Position numbers and translations under genes: made by a program. Shown here piece by piece: positions 38,065-47,055 of a stretch of DNA of 64,000 bases; the first letter of the stretch is position 1, and every line of letters begins with the position of its first letter. Origin of the DNA: Buchnera aphidicola (Chaitophorus sp. 3695) (lineage in GTDB: Bacteria > Pseudomonadota > Gammaproteobacteria > Enterobacterales > Enterobacteriaceae). The stretch is from positions 1-64,000 of the forward strand of contig NZ_OZ060379.1 of the NCBI RefSeq assembly GCF_964058985.1. Reading direction: 5' to 3'. The notes beneath the pieces were generated by a model. That model was not told the origin of the DNA, ran no database searches, and worked only from the letters and a program-made list of their open reading frames with translations.

Positions 38065-38086
38065 ACTGGTGATTGATATCACCAGT
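38065..38086 (-). promoter_or_regulatory. Stem-loop in the rplL-rpoB spacer (attenuator or RNase III-type site)
   Basis: ACTGGTGAT (38065-38073) pairs perfectly with ATCACCAGT (38078-38086) around a 4-base loop. It lies between rplL and rpoB on the minus strand and is not followed by a U-tract in that direction. E. coli has an attenuator and an RNase III processing site in the same spacer that lower rpoBC expression relative to rplJL; a similar role is inferred. Confidence 0.65.
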
Positions 38087-38123
38087 TTAATTTAATTTTT
38101 AATAAATTAATAAATTTATTTTA

Positions 38124-38489
38124 TTATTTAATTTCAATTTCAGCTCCAGCAGTTTCTAAAGTTTTTTTTAAAGATTCTGCTTCTTCTTTATTAACTTTTT
38201 CTTTTAATAGAACAGGAGCTGATTCTACTAAATCTTTTGCTTCTTTTAAACCTAAACTAGTCAAACTTCTGACAGCGCGTATTACAGAAACTTTATTTTT
38301 TCCTATAGATTTAATATGTACATTAAATTCTGATTTTTCTTCTACTTTTTTAATTTCTGGAGTATTATTATTTATTGGTATAACAGAAGATACATCAAAT
38401 TTTTTTTCCATAGATTTTATTAAATCCATAATTTCCATTACAGACATTTTTGATACTGTTTTTAATATTTCTTCTTGAGTCATTGACAT
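38124..38489 (-). CDS. rplL: 50S ribosomal protein L7/L12
   Basis: Stalk protein that recruits translation factors. It is 121 residues (121 in E. coli). The N-terminal dimerisation helix ([23 protein letters not shown]) leads through a short hinge (about residues 37-52, with the alanines of E. coli replaced by Asn/Lys/Pro/Glu) to the factor-binding domain [18 protein letters not shown]. It is 28 bases downstream of rplJ. Confidence 0.98.
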   Translation of the reverse strand: MSMTQEEILKTVSKMSVMEIMDLIKSMEKKFDVSSVIPINNNTPEIKKVEEKSEFNVHIKSIGKNKVSVIRAVRSLTSLGLKEAKDLVESAPVLLKEKVNKEEAESLKKTLETAGAEIEIK

Positions 38490-38517
38490 ATTTTTCCTAA
38501 TATAAATAAAGTTTATT

Positions 38518-39015
38518 CTAATTTTTATCTTTTTGTATTTTAATAGCTGTTAAGATACGTACAAATTTTCCGATTGCTGCTTCTTTTAAAGTAAAAATAA
38601 GTTTTTGTATAGATTCTTTATATGTAGGTATTAAAGCTAATTTTTCTATATGACTTGGTTCAATAAATTTTCCTTCAAATGCAGCTCCTTTAATTTTAAA
38701 AGTTTTATTTTTTTTGGAAAAAAAATATAATAATTTTGCTGCACTTCCAGGATGTTCTATTGAATGAGCAATTAAAGTAAATTGATTCAATGTTTTTTGT
38801 AAACATTGAAAAGGTGTATTTTGAATTGCTCTTTTTAATAAAGTATTTTTTACGACATTTATTTTTACTCCATTTTTTCTAGCTTTTTTACGTAATGCAT
38901 TAATTTGATTTACATTAATTTGATTTGAGTTTGCTACTACTGCAGATAATGATTTTTTTGATATTTTTTTGATTTTTTTAATAATTATTTTTTTTTTTTG
39001 AAGATTAACTGACAT
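38518..39015 (-). CDS. rplJ: 50S ribosomal protein L10
   Basis: Base of the ribosomal stalk and, in E. coli, translational autoregulator of the rplJL leader. It has 165 residues as in E. coli; [19 protein letters not shown] and [11 protein letters not shown] are the conserved N-terminal stations. Shine-Dalgarno TAGGAG precedes the ATG. It is separated from rplA by a terminator, so a promoter should lie in the 150 bases upstream. Confidence 0.97.
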   Translation of the reverse strand: MSVNLQKKKIIIKKIKKISKKSLSAVVANSNQINVNQINALRKKARKNGVKINVVKNTLLKRAIQNTPFQCLQKTLNQFTLIAHSIEHPGSAAKLLYFFSKKNKTFKIKGAAFEGKFIEPSHIEKLALIPTYKESIQKLIFTLKEAAIGKFVRILTAIKIQKDKN

Positions 39016-39164
39016 TTTTACTCCTAGATTTTTTTTTAGAAATCCTTTATAATTATTATAATAAGAAATTTATAAATATTTTTTAAAAATTTTAATAAAA
39101 TCTATAAGATTAATATTTTTATATTATTTAAAATTATTTTTTTAAAAATAAACAAATAAAAAAA

Positions 39165-39208
39165 CCTAATTTCTTACTAAAATGTATAAAATTAATTAAG
39201 AAACTAGG
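39165..39208 (-). terminator. Rho-independent terminator after rplA
   Basis: On the minus strand CCTA-G-TTTCTTA pairs with TAAGAAA-T-TAGG (39165-39208, one mismatch, 20-base loop) and is followed directly by a run of seven U and further U-rich sequence. It starts 34 bases after the rplA stop and divides rplKA from rplJL-rpoBC. Confidence 0.85.
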
Positions 39209-39241
39209 ATATATTAGATTTTAAAAAAAAATTTAATAAGT

Positions 39242-39919
39242 TTATTCTAAAAAATTTTTTTCTAGTTCAATTGATTTTCCCATCGTAGTCGTTAAAAATA
39301 TTTTTTTTATATATATTCCTTTAGATTTAGAAGGTTTTTGTTTTTTTAAAGAATTAATAAGATGTATTAAATTTTCTTTAATTTTTTTTTCAGAAAAACT
39401 TGTTTTTCCTATAGAAGTATGTATAATTCCATTTTTATCATTTTTATATCTTATTTGTCCATTTTTTATTTCTTGAACTATATCAAAAATATTTGATGTA
39501 ATTGTTCCTAATTTATAGCTTGGCATAAGTCCTTTTGGTCCTAAAATAGATCCTAATAAACCTACTATTTTCATAGATTCAGGTGTTGCTACAGTTACAT
39601 TAAATTTAATTTGATCATTTTTTATTTTTTGTGATAAATCTTCCATACCAACATATTCAGCTCCAGCTTTTTTTGCATCTTCTGCTTTTTTTCCATGAGC
39701 AAATACTGCTACTTTAATTTTTTTTCCAGTACCATGAGGAAGTTTTGTAGAACCTCTAACGTTCTGTTCAGTTTTTTTAGCATTAATTCCTAACATAATT
39801 GCTACATCAAAACTTTCAATGAATTTTCTTTTAGATTTTTTTTTTAAACTTAAAATAGCATTTTCTATGTCTGTTATATTAATTTTTTTTTTATATATTT
39901 TAGAATTTTTATTTTTCAT
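39242..39919 (-). CDS. rplA: 50S ribosomal protein L1
   Basis: Forms the L1 stalk near the ribosomal E site; in E. coli it also represses its own operon. The 225 residues (234 in E. coli) lack about eight N-terminal residues. Conserved blocks are NVRGSTKLPHGTGK, GAEYVGMEDL, GLLGSILGPKGLMPS and IRYKNDKNGIIHTSIGK. It begins 5 bases after rplK and is followed by a terminator. Confidence 0.97.
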   Translation of the reverse strand: MKNKNSKIYKKKINITDIENAILSLKKKSKRKFIESFDVAIMLGINAKKTEQNVRGSTKLPHGTGKKIKVAVFAHGKKAEDAKKAGAEYVGMEDLSQKIKNDQIKFNVTVATPESMKIVGLLGSILGPKGLMPSYKLGTITSNIFDIVQEIKNGQIRYKNDKNGIIHTSIGKTSFSEKKIKENLIHLINSLKKQKPSKSKGIYIKKIFLTTTMGKSIELEKNFLE

Positions 39920-39924
39920 ATTTT

Positions 39925-40359
39925 TTAAGAATTTTCTTCAATTTTTAAACCCATAGATTTTGCTGTTCCTATAATAGATTTACTAATTTTATCTAGATTT
40001 GCTCCAGTCATATCTGATTTTTTTATTTTAGCTATTTCTTCTATTTGAGATTTTTTAATTGTACCAACAAAATCAGTTTTAGGTTTTTGAGATCCAGTTT
40101 TGATACCTGCATATTTTTTTAATAGTATAGATGCTGGAGGTGTTTTTGTAATAAATGTAAATGTTTTATCCGAAAATACACTAATTAATACAGGTATTGG
40201 TAAACCTTTTTCTAGTTTATTAGTTTCAGTATTAAATTTTTTACAAAAATCCATTATATTTAATCCTTTTTGACCTAATGCTGGTCCTACTGGTGGACTA
40301 GGATTTGCTTGACCAGCTGGAATTTGCAATTTTATATATGCTGTTATTTTTTTTGACAT
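39925..40359 (-). CDS. rplK: 50S ribosomal protein L11
   Basis: Binds the GTPase-associated centre of 23S rRNA. It has 144 residues (142 in E. coli). [20 protein letters not shown] with its helix-capping prolines and [15 protein letters not shown] are family signatures; the C-terminal GTAKSMGL is conserved. It is 28 bases downstream of nusG and 5 bases upstream of rplA. Confidence 0.98.
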   Translation of the reverse strand: MSKKITAYIKLQIPAGQANPSPPVGPALGQKGLNIMDFCKKFNTETNKLEKGLPIPVLISVFSDKTFTFITKTPPASILLKKYAGIKTGSQKPKTDFVGTIKKSQIEEIAKIKKSDMTGANLDKISKSIIGTAKSMGLKIEENS

Positions 40360-40387
40360 GAATATTCTCTTTTTTGATAGAAATTTT

Positions 40388-40941
40388 TTATGTATTTTTT
40401 TCTACTTGATTAAAATCTAATTCTACAGGAGTAGATCGTCCAAATATAGATATAGAAACTTTTAATCTATTTTTATCATAGTCAATTGTTTCTACAATTC
40501 CATTAAAATCTGAAAATGGTCCACTATTTACTCGAATATTTTCTCCGGGTTCAAATAATGTTTTTGGTCTTGGTTTATTTCCAATTTGACGTAGTTTATT
40601 TTTTATTTTTTGAATTTCTTGATTATTAATTGGAAATGGTTTGTCTGGAGATCCTCCAATGAATCCAATGACTTTAGGTATACTTTTTATTAAATACCAA
40701 CTAAAATCATTTATAATCATTTGTATTAATACATATCCTGGAAAAAATTTATATTCGCTTTGTTTTCTTTTTCCTTTTTTAATTTCTATTACTTCTTCTG
40801 AAGGAATCATAATTTTTCCAAATATATCTTGGATATTTTTTTGTTTAATATGATCTTTAATAGATTGTGCTACTTTATTTTCAAATCCTGAATAAATTTG
40901 TATCGCATACCATTTTTTTTTTTTGTAGGTTCAATTTTCAT
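40388..40941 (-). CDS. nusG: Transcription elongation/antitermination factor NusG, with a poly(A) frameshift near the start
   Basis: Universal elongation factor linking RNA polymerase with Rho or the ribosome. From an internal ATG (40810) the frame gives 140 residues ending [14 protein letters not shown], including the KOW domain ([16 protein letters not shown]). The same frame continues upstream as [15 protein letters not shown] and DIFGKIM, the true NGN-domain N-terminus, but has no start codon before a TGA. The natural ATG at 40941 (MKIEPT) is one base out of frame; a run of 12 A on the coding strand (40913-40924) lies between. One added A gives 184 residues (181 in E. coli). NusG is essential in E. 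coli, so slippage rescue or a sequence error is likelier than loss. Confidence 0.9.
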
Positions 40942-40957
40942 TGAATAAACCTTTATT

Positions 40958-41338
40958 TTATGTAATAGATGTTATAAATGAGATAATATAAAATATTATG
41001 TTATCTAAACACCATAATATTATTGATATGAATGAACTAATTAAAATGATAATAAGTGTAGTATATAAAGTTTCTTTTTGTGTAGGCCAGGTAATATTTT
41101 GTCTCTCATAATTAATTTCTTGCAATATATTTTTAATATTAAAAAAGTATGTATTAATAATTATAACGATTAATAATATACACATGAAAAATATAAAGAG
41201 ATTAATAAATCTATATTTTATAGATAAAAAATAATAATTTTTTAAAAAGAAAGTTATTAAAATAATCGCTAAAATAATAAGAATATTTATTTTTTTTTTA
41301 AGAATTAAGCTGATTTTATTAAAAATATTAGATTTCAT
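40958..41338 (-). CDS. secE: Preprotein translocase subunit SecE
   Basis: Clamp subunit of the SecYEG channel. It has 126 residues (127 in E. coli) with three hydrophobic helices, about residues 19-33, 43-63 and 95-122, and the conserved cytoplasmic segment NITWPTQKETLYTTL. It lies 16 bases upstream of the proposed nusG start, the classic secE-nusG pair. Confidence 0.96.
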   Translation of the reverse strand: MKSNIFNKISLILKKKINILIILAIILITFFLKNYYFLSIKYRFINLFIFFMCILLIVIIINTYFFNIKNILQEINYERQNITWPTQKETLYTTLIIILISSFISIILWCLDNIIFYIISFITSIT

Positions 41339-41391
41339 TAGAAATCCTAAAAAATAAAATTTTATAAATTTAAATTTAGAAAATAATTTTA

Positions 41392-41465
41392 TGCTGATAC
41401 CCAGATTTGAACTGGGGATCTCACCCTTACCAAGGGTGCGCTTTAAACCACTAAGCCATACCAGC
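41392..41465 (-). tRNA. tRNA-Thr(GGT): tRNA-Thr (anticodon GGT)
   Basis: Reverse strand from 41465: acceptor GCTGGTA pairing with TATCAGC, anticodon arm CACCC-TTGGTAA-GGGTG with GGT, T-arm CCAGTTCAAATCTGG. It is 74 bases with discriminator A; no CCA is encoded. It is the last of a four-tRNA minus-strand cluster. In E. coli thrT is followed by tufB, which is missing here. Confidence 0.96.
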
Positions 41466-41514
41466 TTTTTATATTTTTTATTTTATCTTTTTTTTTAAAA
41501 TTATAATAGAATTG

Positions 41515-41586
41515 AGCGAACAGTGGGAATTGAACCCACATTATCAACTTGGAAGGTTGAGGTAATATCCTTTATACCATGCTCGC
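41515..41586 (-). tRNA. tRNA-Gly(TCC): tRNA-Gly (anticodon TCC)
   Basis: Reverse strand from 41586: acceptor GCGAGCA pairing with TGTTCGC, anticodon arm TCAAC-CTTCCAA-GTTGA with TCC, T-arm GTGGGTTCAATTCCCAC. It is 72 bases with discriminator U, as in the E. coli tRNA-Gly(UCC); the following bases are CAAT, so CCA is not encoded. Confidence 0.96.
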
Positions 41587-41598
41587 AATATTTTTTAA

Positions 41599-41680
41599 TG
41601 GTGGGAGAAGGATTCGAACCTTCGAAGTCTAAGACGTCAGATTTACAGTCTGCTCCCTTTGGCCGCTCGGGAATCCCACC
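41599..41680 (-). tRNA. tRNA-Tyr(GTA): tRNA-Tyr (anticodon GTA)
   Basis: Reverse strand from 41680: acceptor GGTGGGA pairing with TCCCACC, anticodon arm GCAGA-CTGTAAA-TCTGA (GTA), a long variable arm (class II) and T-arm GAAGGTTCGAATCCTTC. It is 82 bases with discriminator A; the next bases are TTA. Confidence 0.96.
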
Positions 41681-41716
41681 TTTTTTGGTGCATAAAAATA
41701 AAATTTTCTATTTTTT

Positions 41717-41789
<73 letters not shown>

Positions 41790-42227
41790 GATTTAAAAAT
41801 TAATATAAATATTTTTTAAAAAATAAGATTTTAATAAAATATTTTAAATTAAGTGTATATTTTACTTTTTTTTTAAACAAAAATCAAATACTTAAGTATG
41901 TTTTTATTTAAATAGTATAAATATATTTAAATTATGATATTTAATTAAATTTAAATAATTTCTAAATTAAGTTTCATATATTAATTTCTAATGTTTAAAA
42001 AAAATATATTTGATTTAATCTTAAGATTATATAAATAAAATTTTTTATAATAATTTTTTCTTTCATTTTTTATTAATTTAATTACAATTTTTTTAATATG
42101 ATAAAATATTTAAATTATATAATTTTTTATGTATTTTAATTTTTGTCTATTTATAAATTTTTATTACTATTTGTATAGCATAATATTTTAGATTTTTGTA
42201 TTTTATTATTTTAAATTATTTATAATT
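41790..42227. other. Intergenic region between tRNA-Thr(TGT) and metF
   Basis: No gene is visible in 438 bases on either strand. It must hold the promoter of the minus-strand tRNA cluster and that of metF, but no clear hexamers stand out. A 12-bp perfect palindrome, ATACTTAAGTAT, is at 41888-41899. In E. coli murB and birA lie upstream of this tRNA cluster, so this may be eroded gene space. Confidence 0.6.
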
Positions 42228-43115
42228 ATGAGAAAAAAGTTTATGAACTTATTAAAAAAAAAATTTATGCATTATAGAAATGAAAATTATTTATCTATTT
42301 TGAACAAAATTAATTTATCTTTTGAATTTTTTCCACCTTCAAAAAAAAATTTAAATCAACTATTTTGGGATTCAATTAAAAAATTAAGTTCTTTAAATCC
42401 GATTTTTATGTCTGTGACTTATGGAGCTAATAATGGTAATAAAAATAATACATATAATTTTGTAAAAAAATTAAGAAATTATACCAAAATAAATTCTGTA
42501 CCTCATATGACTTGTGTGCATGAGAATAAGTCACAATTAATAAAAATTGCTTTAAAATATTGGAATAATGATATTAAACATATTTTAGCTCTTCGTGGAG
42601 ATTATCTTCATAAAAATACTAAAATAAAAATGTATGCTAAAGATTTAGTTATATTATTAAAAAACATAGCTGATTTTAAAATATCTGTTGCAGCTTATCC
42701 AGAAATTCATCCAGAATCTAAAAGTTTACAAAGTGATTTAATGTATCTAAAAGATAAAATTGAATCTGGAGCACATCAAGCAATTACGCAATTTTTTTTT
42801 GATATAGATAATTTCTTACGATTTAGAGATAGATGTTTAGGTGTTGGTATTAAAGCAAAAATTATACCTGGAATCTTACCAATTAAAGATTTTAATCAAG
42901 TATATAAATTTTGTTTACTTTCAAATATATATGTTCCAACTTGGATAAAAAATTTATATTTAAAATCAAATCAAAGTCTAGAAGAAAAAAATAAAATAGG
43001 ATCTCAGTTAGCAATTAATATGATACAATCTTTATACGAAGAAGGAGTTTATGATTTTCATTTATATACTTTAAATAAATCAGATTTTATATATTCTATT
43101 TGTTGCGATCTATAA
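42228..43115 (+). CDS. metF: 5,10-methylenetetrahydrofolate reductase MetF
   Basis: FAD enzyme making the 5-methyltetrahydrofolate used by MetE. The core is strongly conserved: LSFEFFPPS, FMSVTYGANNG, HILALRGDY, ISVAAYPEIHPESK, AITQFFFD, IIPGILPI. It is 295 residues from ATG 42228 (296 in E. coli), but the ATG at 42243 has AGAAAAAAG upstream and gives an N-terminus nearer the family length, so the exact start is uncertain. Confidence 0.95.
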   Translation: MRKKFMNLLKKKFMHYRNENYLSILNKINLSFEFFPPSKKNLNQLFWDSIKKLSSLNPIFMSVTYGANNGNKNNTYNFVKKLRNYTKINSVPHMTCVHENKSQLIKIALKYWNNDIKHILALRGDYLHKNTKIKMYAKDLVILLKNIADFKISVAAYPEIHPESKSLQSDLMYLKDKIESGAHQAITQFFFDIDNFLRFRDRCLGVGIKAKIIPGILPIKDFNQVYKFCLLSNIYVPTWIKNLYLKSNQSLEEKNKIGSQLAINMIQSLYEEGVYDFHLYTLNKSDFIYSICCDL

Positions 43116-43253
43116 TTTTTTAATTAAAAGCATTTGATTTAATAAAATAAATTTTATATATTTTAAATGATATATTTAAAATTTTTTAATTTAATATTTA
43201 TTTTTTTAAATTATAAAAAAATATTTTTATATAAAATTTTTGAGGAAAAAATT

Positions 43254-44453
43254 TTGAATAAAAAAAAAGTTGTTTTAGCATATTCTGGTGGTTTAGATAC
43301 CTCAGCGATTATTCCTTGGATCAAAGAAAATTATAATTTAGATATTTTTGCTTTAGTAGTGAATATAGGACAATCTGAAGATGATTTATACGGTATTCAA
43401 GAAAAAGCTATAAAATCAGGAGCAATTGGATGCAAGATTTTTGATTTAAGAGAAAATTTTGCGAAAAATTATATTTATCCTTTATTAAAAATAGGTTCTT
43501 TATATGAAGGTACATATTTATTAGGTACAGCAATTGCTAGACCAATCATTGCAAAAGCTCAAGTAAAATTAGCTAAAGAAATTGGAGCTATTGCTGTAGC
43601 ACATGGTTCTACGGGTAAAGGTAATGATCAAGTAAGATTTGAAATGGCTTATTCTACTTTAGCTCCTGAATTAAAAATTATTGCTCCCTGGAGAGAATGG
43701 AAATTTAAGTCTCGTGAAGATTTATTGGAATATTTACATAAAAAAAATATTTCTACTACAGCTACTTTAAAAAAAATTTATAGTAGGGATGAAAATATTT
43801 TTCATATTTCTACAGAAGGTGGTGTTTTAGAAGATTTATGGAATCAGTCAAATAAGGATTGTTGGGTTTGGACGAATAATCCAGAAGATTCACCGAATCA
43901 ACCTGAATATATTTCTTTATATATTAAAAATGGTTGTGTTGTATCTATAAATAATAAAATTACAAATCCTGTACAATGTTTAGAAAAATTAAATAAAATT
44001 GGTGCAATACATGGAATTGGTCGTGTAGATATAGTAGAAAATAGATTAGTTGGATTAAAATCTAGAGGTTGTTATGAAACTCCTGGTGGAACAATTATAT
44101 ATCATGCAATTAGAGCTATTGAACAATTAACTTTAGATAAAGAATCCATGAAATGGAGAGAGAAATTAGCGTTAGAAATGTCTCATATTATTTATGATGG
44201 TCGTTGGTTTACACCTTTAAGAAAATCTATTCAATCTGCGTCTAATTCTTTATCTAAATCAGTTACTGGAGAAGTAGTATTAAAATTATATAAAGGTGTT
44301 GTTTCTGCGATACAAAAAAAATCTCTGAATTCATTATATTTAAAATCTTATTCTACTTTTGGTCGAGATTCTGTATATAAACAATCGGATGCATCTGGAT
44401 TTATTAATCTTTTTTCTTTATCTTCTAAAATTCGTGCTCTTAAAGAAAAATAA
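43254..44453 (+). CDS. argG: Argininosuccinate synthase ArgG
   Basis: Joins citrulline and aspartate with ATP hydrolysis. I start it at TTG 43254 (399 residues, MNKKKVVLAYSGGLDTS) because TGAGGA at 43241-43246 is well placed and the family begins here; an in-frame ATG at 43167 would add 29 low-complexity residues not found in relatives. The P-loop AYSGGLDTS and HGSTGKGNDQVRFE are intact. argE, argC and argB, which precede argG in other Buchnera, are missing. Confidence 0.95.
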   Translation: MNKKKVVLAYSGGLDTSAIIPWIKENYNLDIFALVVNIGQSEDDLYGIQEKAIKSGAIGCKIFDLRENFAKNYIYPLLKIGSLYEGTYLLGTAIARPIIAKAQVKLAKEIGAIAVAHGSTGKGNDQVRFEMAYSTLAPELKIIAPWREWKFKSREDLLEYLHKKNISTTATLKKIYSRDENIFHISTEGGVLEDLWNQSNKDCWVWTNNPEDSPNQPEYISLYIKNGCVVSINNKITNPVQCLEKLNKIGAIHGIGRVDIVENRLVGLKSRGCYETPGGTIIYHAIRAIEQLTLDKESMKWREKLALEMSHIIYDGRWFTPLRKSIQSASNSLSKSVTGEVVLKLYKGVVSAIQKKSLNSLYLKSYSTFGRDSVYKQSDASGFINLFSLSSKIRALKEK

Positions 44454-44498
44454 TTTTGTGTAATTTGTCTTCTAAAATTTTTATGGAAAATTTAAAAT

Positions 44499-45887
44499 AT
44501 GGCTCTTTGGGGTGGAAGATTTTTAAAAAAATCTAATAGTTTTTTTAAAAAATTTAATAATTCTTTACAAACTGATTATGTTTTAGTAAAACAAGATATA
44601 CAAGCTTCTATTGCTTGGTCTAAAATTCTTTTAGAAAGCAAAATTATTAAAGATTATGAACAAAAACAATTAGAAACAACATTAAATTTTATTTTTCAGG
44701 AAATTCAAAAAAATCCTAAAAAAATTTTATTAAGTGAAGCAGAAGATATACATTCTTGGGTAGAAAAAAAATTAATTTATATTTTAGGAGATATTGGAAA
44801 GAAATTACATACTGGTAGAAGTCGTAATGATCAAGTAACAACAGATTTAAGATTATGGGTAAAAGAAAAAATTAATTATTTAAAAAAAAGTATTGTAAGA
44901 TTACAAGAATCTTTAATATTTTTATCTGAAAAAAATATTTCATCTATTTTTCCTGGATATACACATTTACAACAAGCTCAACCAATTATTTTTTCACATT
45001 GGTGTTTAGCTTATTTTGAAATGATACAAAGAGATTTTTCTAGACTAAATGATTGTTTTAAACGTGTCAACATTAGTCCTTTAGGATCTGGTGCTTTATC
45101 TGGTACAGGGTGGAAAATTAATAGAAAAAAATTAGCTTATTTAATGGGTTTTTCTAAAGCTACTAATAATAGTTTAGATAGTGTTTCTGATAGGGATTAT
45201 GTAGTAGAATTATTATCTATTGCTTCTATAGGAATGATGCATTTATCTAGATTTTCAGAGGATTTAATTTTTTTTAATTCAGGAGAATGTAACTTTATTG
45301 AATTATCAGATGAAGTTACTTCAGGATCTTCTTTAATGCCTCAAAAAAAAAATCCAGATGCATTAGAGTTAATTCGAGGAAAAACTGGAAGTGTATATGG
45401 TTCTTTATTAAATATTCTTGTTTTACTTAAAGGATTACCATTAGCTTATAACAAAGATATGCAAGAAGATAAAAAAAATTTATTTGATTCGTTAAAGACA
45501 TGGGAATCCTGTTTAAATATGTCTAAAATAGTATTGTTTGGATTAAAAATAAATATTTCTAAATGTTATAAAACTGCTGAAAAAGGATATATAAATTCTA
45601 CTGATTTAGCAGATTATTTAGTACGTCAAGGTATGAGTTTTAGAGATTCACATGATTTGTCTGGAAAAATAGTATTATATGCTATTTCTAAAAAAAAATG
45701 TTTATCAGAATTAAAGTTATCTGAATTTAAAAAATTTTCAGATTTGTTTAAAAATGATGTTTATACACATATTAATTTAATAAATTGTTTAGAAAAAAAA
45801 ATATCTCGTGGTGGTACATCAAAAAAGCAAATATTAAAAGCAATATCTCGATCTAAAAAACAAATTTTAAAAAATATTTCTATATAA
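44499..45887 (+). CDS. argH: Argininosuccinate lyase ArgH
   Basis: Cleaves argininosuccinate to arginine and fumarate. It has 462 residues (457 in E. coli) and starts MALWGGRF. The signature [15 protein letters not shown] with the catalytic serine is intact, as are [17 protein letters not shown] and the catalytic histidine region [16 protein letters not shown]. It lies 45 bases downstream of argG and is probably co-transcribed. Confidence 0.97.
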   Translation: MALWGGRFLKKSNSFFKKFNNSLQTDYVLVKQDIQASIAWSKILLESKIIKDYEQKQLETTLNFIFQEIQKNPKKILLSEAEDIHSWVEKKLIYILGDIGKKLHTGRSRNDQVTTDLRLWVKEKINYLKKSIVRLQESLIFLSEKNISSIFPGYTHLQQAQPIIFSHWCLAYFEMIQRDFSRLNDCFKRVNISPLGSGALSGTGWKINRKKLAYLMGFSKATNNSLDSVSDRDYVVELLSIASIGMMHLSRFSEDLIFFNSGECNFIELSDEVTSGSSLMPQKKNPDALELIRGKTGSVYGSLLNILVLLKGLPLAYNKDMQEDKKNLFDSLKTWESCLNMSKIVLFGLKINISKCYKTAEKGYINSTDLADYLVRQGMSFRDSHDLSGKIVLYAISKKKCLSELKLSEFKKFSDLFKNDVYTHINLINCLEKKISRGGTSKKQILKAISRSKKQILKNISI

Positions 45888-46040
45888 ATTGAAGTAATTT
45901 TTTAAATAAAATTTAAAAAAAATATTTTATTTCATAAAAAAATTAAAATTTTTTTAAGTAATTTATATAAATTATTAAATCTTTTGATCAAAATTTAAAT
46001 AAAATATATATTGTTTAGAATAATTTTAATAGGGTTTCAA

Positions 46041-46472
46041 ATGAAAAATCTTTTCTATTTTATACATAATCATTTATTTCTTTTTTCTGCATGGTTAATA
46101 TTATTTTTTTCAATAATTTCTTCTATTACTCAAAAATTATTTTCAAAAGCAAAATTAATTGATATAAATCATGTTAAATTATTTATTAATAATCAATCTG
46201 CAATTATTATTGATGTTCGTTCAAAAAAAAATTTTTTAAAAGGTTTTATTCCAAATTCTATAAATATTCCTTTGAAAAAAATTTACAGTTATGATTTAAA
46301 TAAATTAAATGCTTTTAAAAATAAAAATATTATTTTTGTATCTGATAATAATATTTTTTTACAGGATTGTGTTGATATTTTTTATAAAAACAATTTTAAA
46401 AATTTATTTATTCTAAAAAATGGATTAAAAAATTGGAATATAAAAAAATTACCGTTAATATGTAGGAAATAA
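46041..46472 (+). CDS. yibN: Rhodanese-like membrane protein YibN
   Basis: From ATG 46041, with AGGG upstream, the protein is 143 residues, exactly the E. coli YibN length; an in-frame TTG at 46011 is rejected. A membrane anchor (about residues 13-32) is followed by a rhodanese fold (IIIDVRSKKNFLKGFIPNSI ... NGLKNWNIKKLPL). The active-site loop reads SDNNIFLQD, with no cysteine where E. coli YibN has one, so sulfur transfer is doubtful. As in E. coli it precedes secB, but grxC between them is lost. Confidence 0.88.
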   Translation: MKNLFYFIHNHLFLFSAWLILFFSIISSITQKLFSKAKLIDINHVKLFINNQSAIIIDVRSKKNFLKGFIPNSINIPLKKIYSYDLNKLNAFKNKNIIFVSDNNIFLQDCVDIFYKNNFKNLFILKNGLKNWNIKKLPLICRK

Positions 46473-46548
46473 TTTAATTTTAAATATTTTTTTTAATATG
46501 AATTATTGTATATAAATAAAAATATTCATAACTTATTAGAGATCATTT

Positions 46549-47007
46549 ATGTTAGAAGAAAAAATACAAACAGAAGAAAAAATAAAAAAGTTTCATATTC
46601 AGAAGATTTATACAAAAGATATTTCTTTTGAATCTCCTTATACTCCAAAAATTTTTAAAGAGAAATGGGATCCAAAAATTTCTTGTGATTTAAATACTAT
46701 TTGTGATCAATTAGAAGGTGATTTATTTGAAGTAATTTTACGAGTAACAGTTAAGGTTAATATTAAACGTAAATTAGTATTTTTATGTGAAGTACATCAA
46801 GCTGGAATTTTTTATATTCAAGGTATTAAGAAAAAAGAATTATCTCATTGTTTAAATGTATATTGTCCAAGTATTCTTTTTCCTTATGTAAGAGAAAATA
46901 TTTCTAATTTAACGTCTAAAGGTGGTTTTCCTCAATTAAATTTAGAACCTGTTAATTTTGATTTAGCATTTAATCAAATTAAATCTAAAAAAAATTTTAA
47001 AGATTAA
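46549..47007 (+). CDS. secB: Protein-export chaperone SecB
   Basis: Tetrameric chaperone that holds preproteins unfolded for SecA. It is 152 residues (155 in E. coli). FHIQKIYTKDISFESP, VFLCEVHQAGIF and FPYVRENISNLTSKGGFPQL are conserved family stations. gpsA and cysE, which follow secB in E. coli, are absent; a hairpin ends the unit. Confidence 0.97.
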   Translation: MLEEKIQTEEKIKKFHIQKIYTKDISFESPYTPKIFKEKWDPKISCDLNTICDQLEGDLFEVILRVTVKVNIKRKLVFLCEVHQAGIFYIQGIKKKELSHCLNVYCPSILFPYVRENISNLTSKGGFPQLNLEPVNFDLAFNQIKSKKNFKD

Positions 47008-47055
47008 TTGTAAAAAAATATTTTTAAAATAAATTCTTAAAATTTTAATTATTCT

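Noticed and set aside
43167..43253. N-terminal membrane extension of ArgG from the upstream ATG
   Set aside because: The 29 residues are AT-driven low complexity, and a proper Shine-Dalgarno sits just before TTG 43254 where the family starts.
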